Source: Dyella_A sp049445995 (GTDB taxonomy: Bacteria; Pseudomonadota; Gammaproteobacteria; Xanthomonadales; Rhodanobacteraceae). Taken from it: a stretch of 64,000 bases of DNA. The notes under the pieces were generated by a model. The model was not told the origin of the DNA. It did no database searches and saw only the letters and a list, made by a program, of their open reading frames with translations. The stretch spans positions 124,001 through 188,000 of the forward strand of contig NZ_JBMSDZ010000004.1 in assembly GCF_049445995.1 (NCBI RefSeq). The letters are read 5' to 3'. Numbering within the stretch: position 1 is the first letter of the stretch; the number at the start of each line of letters is the position of its first letter. The position numbers and the translations under genes were made by a program. Of the stretch, positions 52,050 through 60,727 are shown in pieces.

Positions 52050-52379
52050 ATGAGTTTTTCGATGAGCACCGTGATCGCCCAGGCCGCCGCGCCGACCGCC
52101 ACCAACCCGATCATCACCTTCCTGCCGCTGATCGGCCTGTTCGTGGTGTTCTATTTCCTGATGATCCGCCCGCAGATGAAGCGCCAGAAGGAGCACCGCA
52201 CCATGCTCGCCGCGCTGTCCCGGGGCGACGAGGTGGTCACCAGCGGCGGCATCGCCGGCCGCGTGGAAGAGGTCGGCGAGAGCTTCCTCACCGTCGAGAT
52301 CGCGCCGAACGTGAAGGTGCGCGTGCAGAAGGGCTCCATCTCGCAGGTGTTGCCCAAGGGCTCGCTGAAGTCCGTTTGA
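52050..52379 (+). CDS. yajC: Preprotein translocase subunit YajC
   Basis: 109 residues, one membrane helix (about 25-43; TFLPLIGLFVVFYFLMIRPQ) followed by the cytoplasmic YajC domain (SRGDEVVTSGGIAGRVEEV). Works with SecDF-YidC. The ATG at 52050 follows GAGAAGAAACG. An intrinsic terminator-like hairpin directly after it may dampen read-through into secD. Confidence 0.95.
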   Translation: MSFSMSTVIAQAAAPTATNPIITFLPLIGLFVVFYFLMIRPQMKRQKEHRTMLAALSRGDEVVTSGGIAGRVEEVGESFLTVEIAPNVKVRVQKGSISQVLPKGSLKSV

Positions 52380-52384
52380 TACCC

Positions 52385-52412
52385 ACGGCGCGCCCTGGCG
52401 GCGCGCCGTTTT
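52385..52412 (+). terminator. Intrinsic terminator or attenuator between yajC and secD
   Basis: ACGGCGCGCC-CTGGC-GGCGCGCCGT followed by TTTT: a 10-base perfect stem starting 6 bases after the yajC stop. Since yajC-secDF is normally one operon, it may set relative expression rather than end it completely. Confidence 0.7.
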
Positions 52413-52462
52413 CGCTGTGACGCCATGCCGCCCCACGGGCGCGGCTTCGATGGATGCAAGGC

Positions 52463-54343
52463 ATGAGTGATTTCCCCCGCTGGAAATACGCGCTGGTCGC
52501 GATCGTATTGCTGTTCGGCATCGTGTATGCGCTGCCCAACGCCTTCCCGCCGGTGCCGGCGGTGCAGGTGCAGGCCAGCCACGCCGCGCCGCTGGACGCC
52601 ACCGTGCAGCAGAAAGTGGCCGATGCACTGAAGCGGCAGAACATCGCCTACACCGGGCTGGCGATCGACGGCGACCACCTGGTGGCCAACTTCGCCAACG
52701 CCGACGTGCAGGCCAAGGCCTCGGACGTGATCAAGGCGGCGCTGGGCGACAACTACACCGTGGCGCTGAATCTTGCGCCCACCGTGCCGGGCTGGCTGCG
52801 CGCGATCCACGCCAAGTCGATGCCGCTGGGCCTGGACCTGCAGGGCGGCGTGCACTTCCTGATGGCGGTGGACCAGGACAGCGTGATCGACAAGCAGGAG
52901 GAGCGCTACGCGGACGACATCCGCAGCCTGCTGCGCCAGAAAAACATCCGCTACGACTCGGTGGTGCGTGCCGCCAGCCGCGGCCAGGGCATCCACATCG
53001 CGCTGCGCTCGGATGCCGACCGCAATGCGGCGGCCACGGCGATCGCCAACGAGTACCCCGACCTCAACGTCCGCAACGGCGACAGCACCGGCGACCGCTT
53101 CATGCTCAACGCCGCGGTCAAGCCGCAGAAGCTGCGCCAGCTGGCGCTCGATGCGATCAAGCAGAACGTGGGCACGCTGCGCAACCGCGTCAACGCACTG
53201 GGCGTGTCCGAGCCGGTGATCCAGCAGCAGGGCGAGAACCAGATCGTGGTCGAGCTGGCCGGCATGCAGAACCCGGCCGAGGCGAAGAAGGTGATCGGCG
53301 CCGTGGCCACGCTGGAATACCGCCCGGGCATCGGCTATCCCGGTGATGCGCAGGCCGCCGAAGCGGCTCGCACCGGCAACGTTCCACCGAACGCACGGCT
53401 TTATCGCGAGCGCGGCACCAACCGTCCGGTGCTGGTCAGCAAGCAGATCATCGTCAGCGGCGACCAGCTCGCCGATGCGTCGTCCGGTAGCGACCAGCGG
53501 TCCGGCACGCCGACGGTGAACGTCACGCTGACCGCGGCCGGCGCCAGGAAGATGCTGGATTTCACCACCAACAATGTCGGCAAGCCGATGGCGGTGGTCT
53601 ATGTGGAGCGCGTCACCGATACCAAGGTGGTCGACGGCAAGGAAGTACGCACGCCGCGCATCACCGAAGAGGTGATCAGCGACGCGCGTATCGACGGCGT
53701 GTTCGGCAAAAACTTCCAGACCACCGGCCTGGGCTCGCCGAAGGAAGCCTCCGAGCTGGCGCTGCTGCTCAAGGGCGGTTCGCTGGCCGCGCCGGTGGAC
53801 ATCGTCTCCGAGGAGGCGCTGAGCCCCAGCCTGGGCCAGGACAACATCGACAAGGGTTTCAAGGCGGTGCTGCTGGGCCTGGCGCTGGTGCTGGTGGCCG
53901 CGGCGATCTACTACAAGCTGTTCGGCCTGGTGGCGGACATCGCGCTGTTCTTCAACCTGGTGATCCTGCTGGCGGTGATGTCGCTGATCGGCGTGACGCT
54001 GACCATGCCGGGCATCGCCGGCATCGTGCTGACGCTGGGCATGGCGATCGACGCCAACGTGCTGATCTGCGAACGCATCCGCGAGGAGCTGCGCAACGGT
54101 TCCACCCCGCACGCCTCGATCCGCGCCGGTTACGAGAAGGCCTGGGCGACCATCCTGGACGCCAACGTCACCCACCTGATCGCGGCACTGGCGCTGACCA
54201 CGATGGGTTCCGGCCCGATCCGCGGCTTCGGCATCACCCTGCTGATCGGCATCCTGACCTCGATGTTCACCTCGGTGACGGTGACGCACGCGATCACCGC
54301 GCTGATCCACGGCCACCGCAAGCTCAAGACGCTGTCGGTGTAG
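52463..54343 (+). CDS. secD: Protein translocase subunit SecD
   Basis: 626 residues. One N-terminal helix (FPRWKYALVAIVLLFGIVYA), a large periplasmic P1 domain (GLDLQGGVHFLM, LRNRVNALGVSEPVIQQQG), and five C-terminal helices with the RND signature (GIAGIVLTLGMAIDANVLIC ER). SecDF uses the proton gradient to pull exported proteins across. ATG 52463 is preferred because homologues begin with the FPRWKY-like segment; ATG 52454 is possible. Confidence 0.96.
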   Translation: MSDFPRWKYALVAIVLLFGIVYALPNAFPPVPAVQVQASHAAPLDATVQQKVADALKRQNIAYTGLAIDGDHLVANFANADVQAKASDVIKAALGDNYTVALNLAPTVPGWLRAIHAKSMPLGLDLQGGVHFLMAVDQDSVIDKQEERYADDIRSLLRQKNIRYDSVVRAASRGQGIHIALRSDADRNAAATAIANEYPDLNVRNGDSTGDRFMLNAAVKPQKLRQLALDAIKQNVGTLRNRVNALGVSEPVIQQQGENQIVVELAGMQNPAEAKKVIGAVATLEYRPGIGYPGDAQAAEAARTGNVPPNARLYRERGTNRPVLVSKQIIVSGDQLADASSGSDQRSGTPTVNVTLTAAGARKMLDFTTNNVGKPMAVVYVERVTDTKVVDGKEVRTPRITEEVISDARIDGVFGKNFQTTGLGSPKEASELALLLKGGSLAAPVDIVSEEALSPSLGQDNIDKGFKAVLLGLALVLVAAAIYYKLFGLVADIALFFNLVILLAVMSLIGVTLTMPGIAGIVLTLGMAIDANVLICERIREELRNGSTPHASIRAGYEKAWATILDANVTHLIAALALTTMGSGPIRGFGITLLIGILTSMFTSVTVTHAITALIHGHRKLKTLSV

Positions 54344-54440
54344 TTGTTGTGCCACCGGCGGCCCCGTGGGCTGCCGGCGACTCGCGCGGTTCGCCGTGCG
54401 ACCGGCCATCCATGGCCGGAATCCCCCGAAGGAATGTTTC

Positions 54441-55412
54441 ATGGAAATCTTCAACCACAACGCCAACGTCAACTTCCTGGGCATGCGCAAGTACAGCATC
54501 GGCCTGGCCGTGCTGCTGATGCTCGCCTCGGTCGCGCTGATTGCCACCAAGGGGCTGAACTACGCGCTGGACTTCACCGGCGGCATCTCGGTGGAAGTGA
54601 GCTACCCGCAGCCCACCGACGTGAGCCAGGTGCGCGCCGCGCTGCAGAAGCACGGCTTCGAGAACCCGCTGGTGCAGAGCCTGGGCGGCTCGCGGCAGAT
54701 GTCGATCCGCCTGCAGGCGAAGGAAGACACCTCCGATGCCGCGGCCAAGGGCACCGGCGGTTCGACCGCCGCCGACAAGGTGGCCAACGACGTGCTCGCC
54801 GCACTGAAGGCCGAGCAGCCCGGCGTGGCGATGACCAGCCACAGCTTCGTCACCTCCGCGGTGGGCGACGAGGTGAAGAGCGACGGCTCCATCGCCGCGA
54901 TCTTCGTGATCATCGGCATCGGCCTGTACCTGTGGATCCGCTTCGAGCGCCGCTTCGCGATCGCCGCGCTGGTCACCGAGGTGCACGACGTGCTGGTGAC
55001 GCTGGGCGTGATCGCGCTGGTGCAGCGCGAGTTCGACCTCACCGTGCTGGCCTCGGTGCTGGCGGTGATCGGCTACTCGATCAACGACAAGGTGGTGGTG
55101 TTCGACCGCATCCGCGAGCTGTTCCGCCTCGCCCGCAAGGCCGAGCCGGAGGAGATCCTCAACCGCTCGATCAACACCACGCTGTCGCGCACCATCATCA
55201 CCTCGCTGTTCACCGGCATCACCATGGCCGCGCTGTACTTCATCGGCGGTCCGGCGGTGGAGGGCTTCGCGGTGACGATGCTGATCGGCATCGTGGTCGG
55301 CACGCTCTCGTCGATCTTCGTGGCCAGCCCGATCCTGCTGTGGCTGGGCGTGTCGAAGAAGGACCTGATGCCGGTCACCAGGGAGAACCCCGAGCTGGCG
55401 CGGCGTCCCTAA
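54441..55412 (+). CDS. secF: Protein translocase subunit SecF
   Basis: 323 residues, six helices. Typical: NFLGMRKYSIGLAVLLML, GLNYALDFTGGISVEVSYPQ, VLAVIGYSINDKVVVFDRIR and NTTLSRTIITSLFTG. The periplasmic loop has an insertion with Gly/Thr/Ala (about 95-115). CGAAGGAATG lies upstream of the chosen ATG, 97 bases after secD. Followed by an intrinsic terminator. Confidence 0.96.
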   Translation: MEIFNHNANVNFLGMRKYSIGLAVLLMLASVALIATKGLNYALDFTGGISVEVSYPQPTDVSQVRAALQKHGFENPLVQSLGGSRQMSIRLQAKEDTSDAAAKGTGGSTAADKVANDVLAALKAEQPGVAMTSHSFVTSAVGDEVKSDGSIAAIFVIIGIGLYLWIRFERRFAIAALVTEVHDVLVTLGVIALVQREFDLTVLASVLAVIGYSINDKVVVFDRIRELFRLARKAEPEEILNRSINTTLSRTIITSLFTGITMAALYFIGGPAVEGFAVTMLIGIVVGTLSSIFVASPILLWLGVSKKDLMPVTRENPELARRP

Positions 55413-55437
55413 TCCGGGCCGCATCGTCACGATCATG

Positions 55438-55461
55438 AACCCGGCTCCGGCCGGGTTTTTT
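55438..55461 (+). terminator. Intrinsic terminator after secF
   Basis: AACCCGGC-TCCG-GCCGGGTT followed by T run. Ends the yajC/secDF transcript before the motAB promoter. Confidence 0.88.
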
Positions 55462-55484
55462 GTCGCCCGATGCGCGTCGCGCAC

Positions 55485-55511
55485 TCAACTTTCGGCCGGC
55501 CGCGCCGATAG
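55485..55511 (+). promoter_or_regulatory. Sigma-28 (FliA) promoter for motAB
   Basis: TCAAC, 14 bases, GCCGATAG. Same -10 sequence and spacing as the cheV promoter at 24167-24193. It lies between the secF terminator and motA, 46 bases before the ATG, and explains independent late-class expression of the stator genes. Confidence 0.72.
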
Positions 55512-55557
55512 GCCCCGTGTTGCAGAAACCGATTTCTCACGCGAGGCGCCCCACCCC

Positions 55558-56427
55558 ATGATGGCCATCATCGGTACGCTCGTCGTTCTTGTCTGCGTGA
55601 CGGGCGGCTACCTGTTGTCCCACGGCCACCTGCTGGCGCTGTGGCAGCCCTACGAGCTGCTGATCATCGGCGGCGGCGCGCTGGGCGCCTTCCTGATCGC
55701 CAACCCGGCCAGCATCGTGAAGCAGTCCTTCATGGGGGCGCTGGGTCTGGTCAAGGGGCCGACCTACAAGCAGCAGGATTACATCGACCTGCTGTCGCTG
55801 CTCTACGACATCTTCAGCGTGGCGCGCAAGGAAGGTCTGCTCGGCCTCGAACAGCACATCGAGGAGCCGCACAACAGCTCGATCTTCACGGCCTACCCGC
55901 GGCTGGTGCGCGAGCACCACCTGATCGAATTCCTCACCGACTGTCTGCGCCTGATGGTCAGCGGCAGCATGAACGCGCACGAGCTGGAGCCGCTGCTCGA
56001 CTTCGAGCTGGAAACCCACCATCGCGAGGCCGAGGCGCCCGCGCTGGCGGTGGCCAAGGTGGCCGACGCGCTGCCCGGTTTCGGCATCGTCGCGGCGGTG
56101 CTGGGCATCGTCACCACCATGTCGCAGCTCACCGGGGACACCTCGCGGATCGGCGAGCACATCGCCGGCGCGCTGGTCGGTACCTTCCTGGGCATCCTGC
56201 TGTGCTACGGCTTCATCGGGCCGCTGGCCTCGGCGATGGAGAACCGCGTGCAGGAGGATTCGCGCGCCTTCGAGTGCGTCAAGGTGGCGCTGATCGCCAA
56301 CCTGCGCGGCTACAACCCCAAGGTGGCGGTGGAGTTCGCGCGCAAGTCGCTGTCGGCGCAGGCGCGCCCGAGCTTCGGCGACTTCGAGACCCACCTCAAG
56401 GAGAGCCATGCGGGAGCGGGCCGGTGA
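55558..56427 (+). CDS. motA: Flagellar motor stator protein MotA
   Basis: 289 residues, four helices; forms the proton channel with MotB and pushes on FliG. Segments IIGTLVVLVCVTGGYLLSHG, ELLIIGGGALGAFLIANPAS, VADALPGFGIVAAVLGIVTT and IGEHIAGALVGTFLGILLCY are typical; the cytoplasmic loop carries the charged residues. The ATG at 55558 (followed by a second at 55561) fits family starts. Confidence 0.96.
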   Translation: MMAIIGTLVVLVCVTGGYLLSHGHLLALWQPYELLIIGGGALGAFLIANPASIVKQSFMGALGLVKGPTYKQQDYIDLLSLLYDIFSVARKEGLLGLEQHIEEPHNSSIFTAYPRLVREHHLIEFLTDCLRLMVSGSMNAHELEPLLDFELETHHREAEAPALAVAKVADALPGFGIVAAVLGIVTTMSQLTGDTSRIGEHIAGALVGTFLGILLCYGFIGPLASAMENRVQEDSRAFECVKVALIANLRGYNPKVAVEFARKSLSAQARPSFGDFETHLKESHAGAGR

Positions 56428-57401
56428 GCGACGGCGACAATGCCGAACCGGTCATCGTCGTCCGGCGCATCAAGCGCGTCACCGGGCACCGTCATCACGG
56501 CGGCGCGTGGAAGGTGGCCTATGCCGACTTCGTCACCGCGATGATGGCGTTCTTCCTGGTGATGTGGTTGATCGGCGTGGGCACGCGCGAACAGAAGGCG
56601 GCGATCTCCGAATACTTCAGGAACCCCAGTGCCGATCCCGGCACGGCCACCGTCGCACCGCCGGGCAGGATGGGGCCGGGCGGCGCGAGCGACAGCGCGA
56701 TCCAGCTCGGCGGCGCCATGGACCTGCCGCGCGGCAAGGGCGACGATCGCCGCAACGCGCCGCCGGCCGCGTCGAAAGAGGCGATCGAGAAGCAGGCGCG
56801 TGCGCAGGAAAAGGCGCGGCTGGAGGAGCTGATGAAGCAGCTCAATGCCGCCATCCAGAGCAGTCAGGCGCTGGCGCCGTTCAAGGACCAGTTGCTGCTG
56901 GACATCACCTCCGAAGGCCTGCGCATCCAGATCGTCGACAAGCAGAACCGGCCGATGTTCGACACCGGCAGCGCGCGGCTGAAGGACTACACCGTCAACA
57001 TCCTTCACGAGCTGTCCGGCTTCATCAACCGCGTGCCCAACCCGATCAGCATTTCCGGCCACACCGACGACGCGCCGTATTCCAGCGATCGCAGCTACGG
57101 CAACTGGGAGCTTTCCGCCGACCGCGCCAATGCCGCGCGCCGTGCGCTGCTGGACGGCGGCCTGCAGGACAGCAAGATCGCCCGCGTGGTCGGCCTGGCC
57201 GCGTCGGTGCCATTCGACAAGAACCATCCGAGCGCGGCGATCAACCGGCGCATCAGCATCGTGGTGATGACCCAGCAGGCCGCCGATGCCGCCAAGTCAC
57301 CGGAGCTGGGCAGCAAGCTGCCGCCGCTGCCGCCGCCGATCCGCTCGACCGGTGCGGATGCGGCGGCAGTCGTCGCCGGCGCGCCGAACAAGGCAATCTG
57401 A
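56424..57401 (+). CDS. motB: Flagellar motor stator protein MotB
   Basis: 325 residues from a GTG overlapping the motA stop (GTGA), with GGGAGCGGG upstream. Membrane helix with the proton-binding aspartate Asp35 (YADFVTAMMAFFLVMWLIG), a plug/linker (about 60-165), and an OmpA-type peptidoglycan-binding domain (about 165-300; DTGSARLKDYT, ISGHTDDAPYSSDRSYGNWE, INRRISIVVM). Anchors the stator to the cell wall. The His/Arg-rich N terminus (RRIKRVTGHRHHGG) is typical. Confidence 0.96.
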   Translation: MSDGDNAEPVIVVRRIKRVTGHRHHGGAWKVAYADFVTAMMAFFLVMWLIGVGTREQKAAISEYFRNPSADPGTATVAPPGRMGPGGASDSAIQLGGAMDLPRGKGDDRRNAPPAASKEAIEKQARAQEKARLEELMKQLNAAIQSSQALAPFKDQLLLDITSEGLRIQIVDKQNRPMFDTGSARLKDYTVNILHELSGFINRVPNPISISGHTDDAPYSSDRSYGNWELSADRANAARRALLDGGLQDSKIARVVGLAASVPFDKNHPSAAINRRISIVVMTQQAADAAKSPELGSKLPPLPPPIRSTGADAAAVVAGAPNKAI

Positions 57402-57412
57402 GCCATGGGCCA

Positions 57413-57442
57413 GCTCCGTGGGAACGACTTCAGTCGTGACGC
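57413..57442. repeat. Single family B repeat between motB and murU
   Basis: CCGTGGGAACGACTTCAGTC plus GTGACGCTC: a single degenerate unit of the repeat seen at 36219-36390. It fills most of the 41-base gap between the convergent motB and murU genes. Confidence 0.6.
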
Positions 57443-58138
57443 TCAGCGAAGCTGCGCCTCCAGGGCGGCGAGGCGCTCCGGCGTACCGGCGTCGGTCCAT
57501 GCGCCGCGATGATGCATGCCGTCGATCTGGCCGCGTTCCATCGCGGCGCGCAGCAGCGGTGCCAGCGCGAAGCGCGGCGCGTGCGTGGGATCGCCGGCCG
57601 GCGCCAGCCCCTGCCAGCCTTCCAGCACGCGTGCGCGATACACGCCCACCCCGGCGAAGGTCAGCTTCGGCTCGCCGACGTCGTGCAGGCGCCCGGCATC
57701 GTCGAGCGCGAAATCGCCCTGCGGGTGATGCGCCGGGTTGTCCACCACCACCAGGTGCGCCGCGCCACGCGGCTCGATGGGCAGGGTGGCGAAATCCAGA
57801 TCGGTCCAGATGTCGCCGTTGATGGCCAGGAACGGTTCGGGTCCCAGCAGCGGCAGCGCGTTGAGCATGCCGCCGCCGGTCTCCAGCGGCGTGGGACCCT
57901 CGTAGGCGTAGCGGATGCGCAGGCCCCAGCGCGAGCCGTCGCCCAGCGCGTCGGGAAACTGTTCGGCCAGGTGCGAGGTGTTGATCACCACGTAGTTCAC
58001 GCCGATCGCGGCGAGCTTTTCCAGGTGCCAGGCGATCAGCGGCTTGCCGCCGGCGAGCAGCAGCGGCTTGGGCGTGCGATCGGTCAGCGGGCGCATGCGC
58101 TCGCCCAGTCCGGCAGCGAAGATCAGTGCATGCCTCAC
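57443..58138 (-). CDS. murU: N-acetylmuramate alpha-1-phosphate uridylyltransferase MurU
   Basis: 231 residues. Transfers UMP to MurNAc 1-phosphate, yielding UDP-MurNAc in the cell-wall recycling bypass. Signature: ALIFAAGLGERMRPLTDRTP then KPLLLAGGKPLI, and FLAINGDIWTDLDF. The GTG start overlaps the amgK stop (GTGA), coupling the two. The frame is open upstream only as antisense of amgK-frame sequence. The pathway confers intrinsic fosfomycin tolerance in pseudomonads. Confidence 0.93.
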   Translation of the reverse strand: MRHALIFAAGLGERMRPLTDRTPKPLLLAGGKPLIAWHLEKLAAIGVNYVVINTSHLAEQFPDALGDGSRWGLRIRYAYEGPTPLETGGGMLNALPLLGPEPFLAINGDIWTDLDFATLPIEPRGAAHLVVVDNPAHHPQGDFALDDAGRLHDVGEPKLTFAGVGVYRARVLEGWQGLAPAGDPTHAPRFALAPLLRAAMERGQIDGMHHRGAWTDAGTPERLAALEAQLR

Positions 58139-59163
58139 GCTTGGTCTTCCGCCGCGCGGGTGAGATCGCGCTCGCCGGCGTGGCGCGCCAGCAGGTCGGC
58201 CAATGGCTGCAGTTCCGGGTAGCCGGCGGCCACGTCGATCGCGTAGTCGAACACGCGCGGCAGGTCGGCCAGATAGCCGCGCTTGCCGTCGCGGTAGTGC
58301 AGCCGGCAGAAGATGCCCAGCACCTTGATGTGCCGCTGCAGGCCGGTGAGGTCGAACCAGCGCAGGAAGGTGGCGGCGTCCACCGTCCCGTCGATCAGCC
58401 CCGCCCCCTGCAACTGCAGGCGATAGCCCTCGGCCCACCGCTCCACGCGCTCGCGCGGCCAACTGACGTAGCAGTCGCGCAGCAGCGAGGCGAGGTCGTA
58501 GGTGACCGGGCCGGCCAGCGCGCCCTGGAAATCGATGATGCCCGGGCTTCGCAGCGGCGCCGGGTCGTCGACCACCAGCAGGTTGCGGCTGTGGAAGTCG
58601 CGGTGCACGAACACCACCGGCTGCGCCAGCGCGTTGTCCAGCAGCGCGATGAAGGCGGTGTCCAGCGCGGCCTGCTCGTCCGCATCGGGCGTCACGCCCA
58701 GGTGCCGGCCGAGGAACCACTCCGGCATGATCGCCAGCTCGCGCGCGAGGAAGGCGCGGTCGTAGCTCGCCAGCCCTTCGGTGCCGCACGCCGACTGCAT
58801 CGTGAGCAGCGCGACCATCGCGTCGCCGTAAAGGCGGTCGACTGTCGCGTCCGTCAGCTCGGGCAGGTACATCCGCGTGCCGAGATCCTCGATCAGCAGG
58901 AAGCCGCGCTCAAGATCGGTGGCGTGCACCTCGGGCACGTGCAGCCCCGCGTCGGCGAGGCGCCGGCCCAGGGCCAGCCACGGGGCGGGGTCTTCCAGCA
59001 CAGGCGGCGAGTCCATCACGATCCAGCTGCGGCCGTCGTGATGCGTGCGCCAGTAGCTGCGGAAGCTGGCGTCGGACGAGGCGCTTTCCAGCGTCAGCGT
59101 GTCATCGCCCAGGGTACGGCGGAGCCAGGCGAGGCGTTCGGCGGCGCGTTCGGTGGTGGGCAT
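58135..59163 (-). CDS. amgK: Anomeric MurNAc/GlcNAc kinase AmgK
   Basis: 342 residues of the aminoglycoside phosphotransferase fold. Phosphorylates recycled MurNAc (and GlcNAc) at C1 for MurU. Catalytic loop VFVHRDFHSRNLLV and metal site IIDFQGALAGPVTYDLASLL; N-terminal lobe ASSDASFRSYWR and FLLIEDLGTRMY. The operon amgK-murU is a conserved pair. Confidence 0.94.
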   Translation of the reverse strand: MPTTERAAERLAWLRRTLGDDTLTLESASSDASFRSYWRTHHDGRSWIVMDSPPVLEDPAPWLALGRRLADAGLHVPEVHATDLERGFLLIEDLGTRMYLPELTDATVDRLYGDAMVALLTMQSACGTEGLASYDRAFLARELAIMPEWFLGRHLGVTPDADEQAALDTAFIALLDNALAQPVVFVHRDFHSRNLLVVDDPAPLRSPGIIDFQGALAGPVTYDLASLLRDCYVSWPRERVERWAEGYRLQLQGAGLIDGTVDAATFLRWFDLTGLQRHIKVLGIFCRLHYRDGKRGYLADLPRVFDYAIDVAAGYPELQPLADLLARHAGERDLTRAAEDQA

Positions 59164-59258
59164 GGGCGAACACGTGATGGCGGAGCGCTGAGTCTAACGG
59201 AGCGTGCCATGCGGCATGGCACGACGCGGCCAGGTTATCGCGGTTGGACCCGTGTCCC

Positions 59259-59338
59259 GTAGGAGCGCACCCTGTGCGCGAATGCTCTTGCTTTGATGTC
59301 GATCAGGAGCAAGAGCAGTCGCGCGCAGGGTGCGCTCC
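59259..59338. repeat. Family A palindromic repeat, copy 3
   Basis: GTAGGAGCGCACCCTGTGCG then CGAATGCTCTTG, loop with TTTGATGTCGATCAGGAG, then CAAGAGCAGTCGCGCGCAGG plus GTGCGCTCC. Two mismatches between arms. The loop is nearly the same as in copy 1 (TTTGATGTCCATCAGGAG). It lies between divergent amgK and the amtB 3' end. Confidence 0.85.
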
Positions 59339-59356
59339 GGGGTGTGCGGGCGGGGT

Positions 59357-60727
59357 TCAAAGGTTGTACGCCCGCTCCTCGTGCTCGGACAGATCCAGGC
59401 CGACCTGCTCCTGCTCGGCGTCCACGCGCAGGCCGATCGCGATGTCGAGGATTTTCAGGATCGCGTAGCTCAGCGTCGCGCTCCACGCGATGGTGAAGCC
59501 CACGCCCTTGGCCTGGATCCACAGCTGGCCGCCCAGCGAGGTGACGTTGCCGAAGCCGCCGAGCGTGGCGGCGGCGAGCGGGCCGGTGAGCAGGCCGCCG
59601 ATGATGCCGGCGATGGCATGCACGCCGAATACGTCCAGCGAGTCGTCGTAACCGAGCTTGTTCTTCAATCGCGTGGCGGTGAAGAAGCACGCCGCGCCGG
59701 CGATCAGTCCCAGCACCAGTGCACCGCCCGGGCCGCAGGTGCCCGAGGCCGGCGTCACCGCGACCAGCCCGGCCACCGCACCGGAGACCGCGCCCAGCAC
59801 GCTGGGCCGCTTGTGCGTGAACCACTCCACCGCAGTCCAGCCGATCACCGCGCCGGCGGTGGCGATCTGCGTCACCAGCATGGCCATGCCGGCGCTGCCG
59901 TTGGACGCCACCGCCGAGCCGGCGTTGAAGCCGAACCAGCCCAGCCACAGCAGGCTGGCGCCGATCACCGTGTAGCCGAGGTTGTGCGGCGGCATCGGCG
60001 TGGTCGGGTAGCCCTTGCGCTTGCCGATCACCAGACAGGCCACCAGGCCGGCGATGCCGGCGTTGATGTGCACCACGGTGCCGCCGGCGAAGTCCAGCAC
60101 GCCCAGGTCGCCCAGCAGCGAGCCCGGGCCGCTCCACACCATGTGCGCCATCGGCAGGTAGACGAAGGTCAGCCACAGGCCGGTGAACCACAGCAGCGCG
60201 CTGAACTTCATGCGCTCGGCGAAGGCGCCGATGATCAGCGCCGGCGTGATGATGGCGAAGGTGAGCTGGAACATCACGAACACGCTTTCCGGCACCGTGT
60301 TGTACAGCGAGTCCGGGGTGAGCCCGGCCAGCATGAAGCGGTCCAGTCCGCCGACGATCGAGTGCAGGTCCACTTCACCGGCGTGCATGCCGGCGGTGCT
60401 GAAGGCCAGCGAGTAGCCGTAGACCATCCACAGCACGGTCACCAGCGCGGTGATGGCGAAGCACTGCATCAGCACCGACAGTAGGTTCTTGGCGCGCACC
60501 ATGCCGCCGTAGAACAGGGCGAGGCCGGGGATCGTCATCAGCAGCACCAGCATGGAGGCGGTGAGCATCCAGGCGGTGTCGCCGCTGTCGAGCTTCGGCG
60601 CGGCGCCTTGCGCAAGCGCCGGCGAGGCCAGCGCGAGCAAGCCGCAGAACAGGCCCACGCGTCCCACGCCACGGGCCTTTCCGATTCCCGAATCCCGAAT
60701 CCTGATTCCCGCGAGATCAAAGCGCAT
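59357..60727 (-). CDS. amtB: Ammonium transporter AmtB
   Basis: 456 residues from the ATG at 60727, which overlaps the glnK stop by 11 bases. Trimeric ammonium channel; eleven helices after a signal peptide (FCGLLALASPALA, cleavage near residue 40). Typical: DTAWMLTASMLVLLMTIPGL, ALFYGGMVRAKN, GDLGVLDFAGGTVVHINAGI, DVFGVHAIAGIIGGLLTGPL. Residues 6-16 (AGIRIRDSGIG) are coded by a short dispersed repeat, so translation may instead begin at GTG codons near residue 21. Controlled by GlnK binding. Confidence 0.95.
   Translation of the reverse strand: MRFDLAGIRIRDSGIGKARGVGRVGLFCGLLALASPALAQGAAPKLDSGDTAWMLTASMLVLLMTIPGLALFYGGMVRAKNLLSVLMQCFAITALVTVLWMVYGYSLAFSTAGMHAGEVDLHSIVGGLDRFMLAGLTPDSLYNTVPESVFVMFQLTFAIITPALIIGAFAERMKFSALLWFTGLWLTFVYLPMAHMVWSGPGSLLGDLGVLDFAGGTVVHINAGIAGLVACLVIGKRKGYPTTPMPPHNLGYTVIGASLLWLGWFGFNAGSAVASNGSAGMAMLVTQIATAGAVIGWTAVEWFTHKRPSVLGAVSGAVAGLVAVTPASGTCGPGGALVLGLIAGAACFFTATRLKNKLGYDDSLDVFGVHAIAGIIGGLLTGPLAAATLGGFGNVTSLGGQLWIQAKGVGFTIAWSATLSYAILKILDIAIGLRVDAEQEQVGLDLSEHEERAYNL
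60682..60711. repeat. Family F repeat (GATTCCCGAATCCCGAATCC) in the amtB leader
   Basis: CGATTCCCGAATCCCGAATC then CTGATTCCCG: three near-identical 8- to 9-base units. Such GGGATTCGGGAATC strings are dispersed in xanthomonad intergenic DNA. Here the element lies in frame within the first codons of amtB. Confidence 0.6.
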
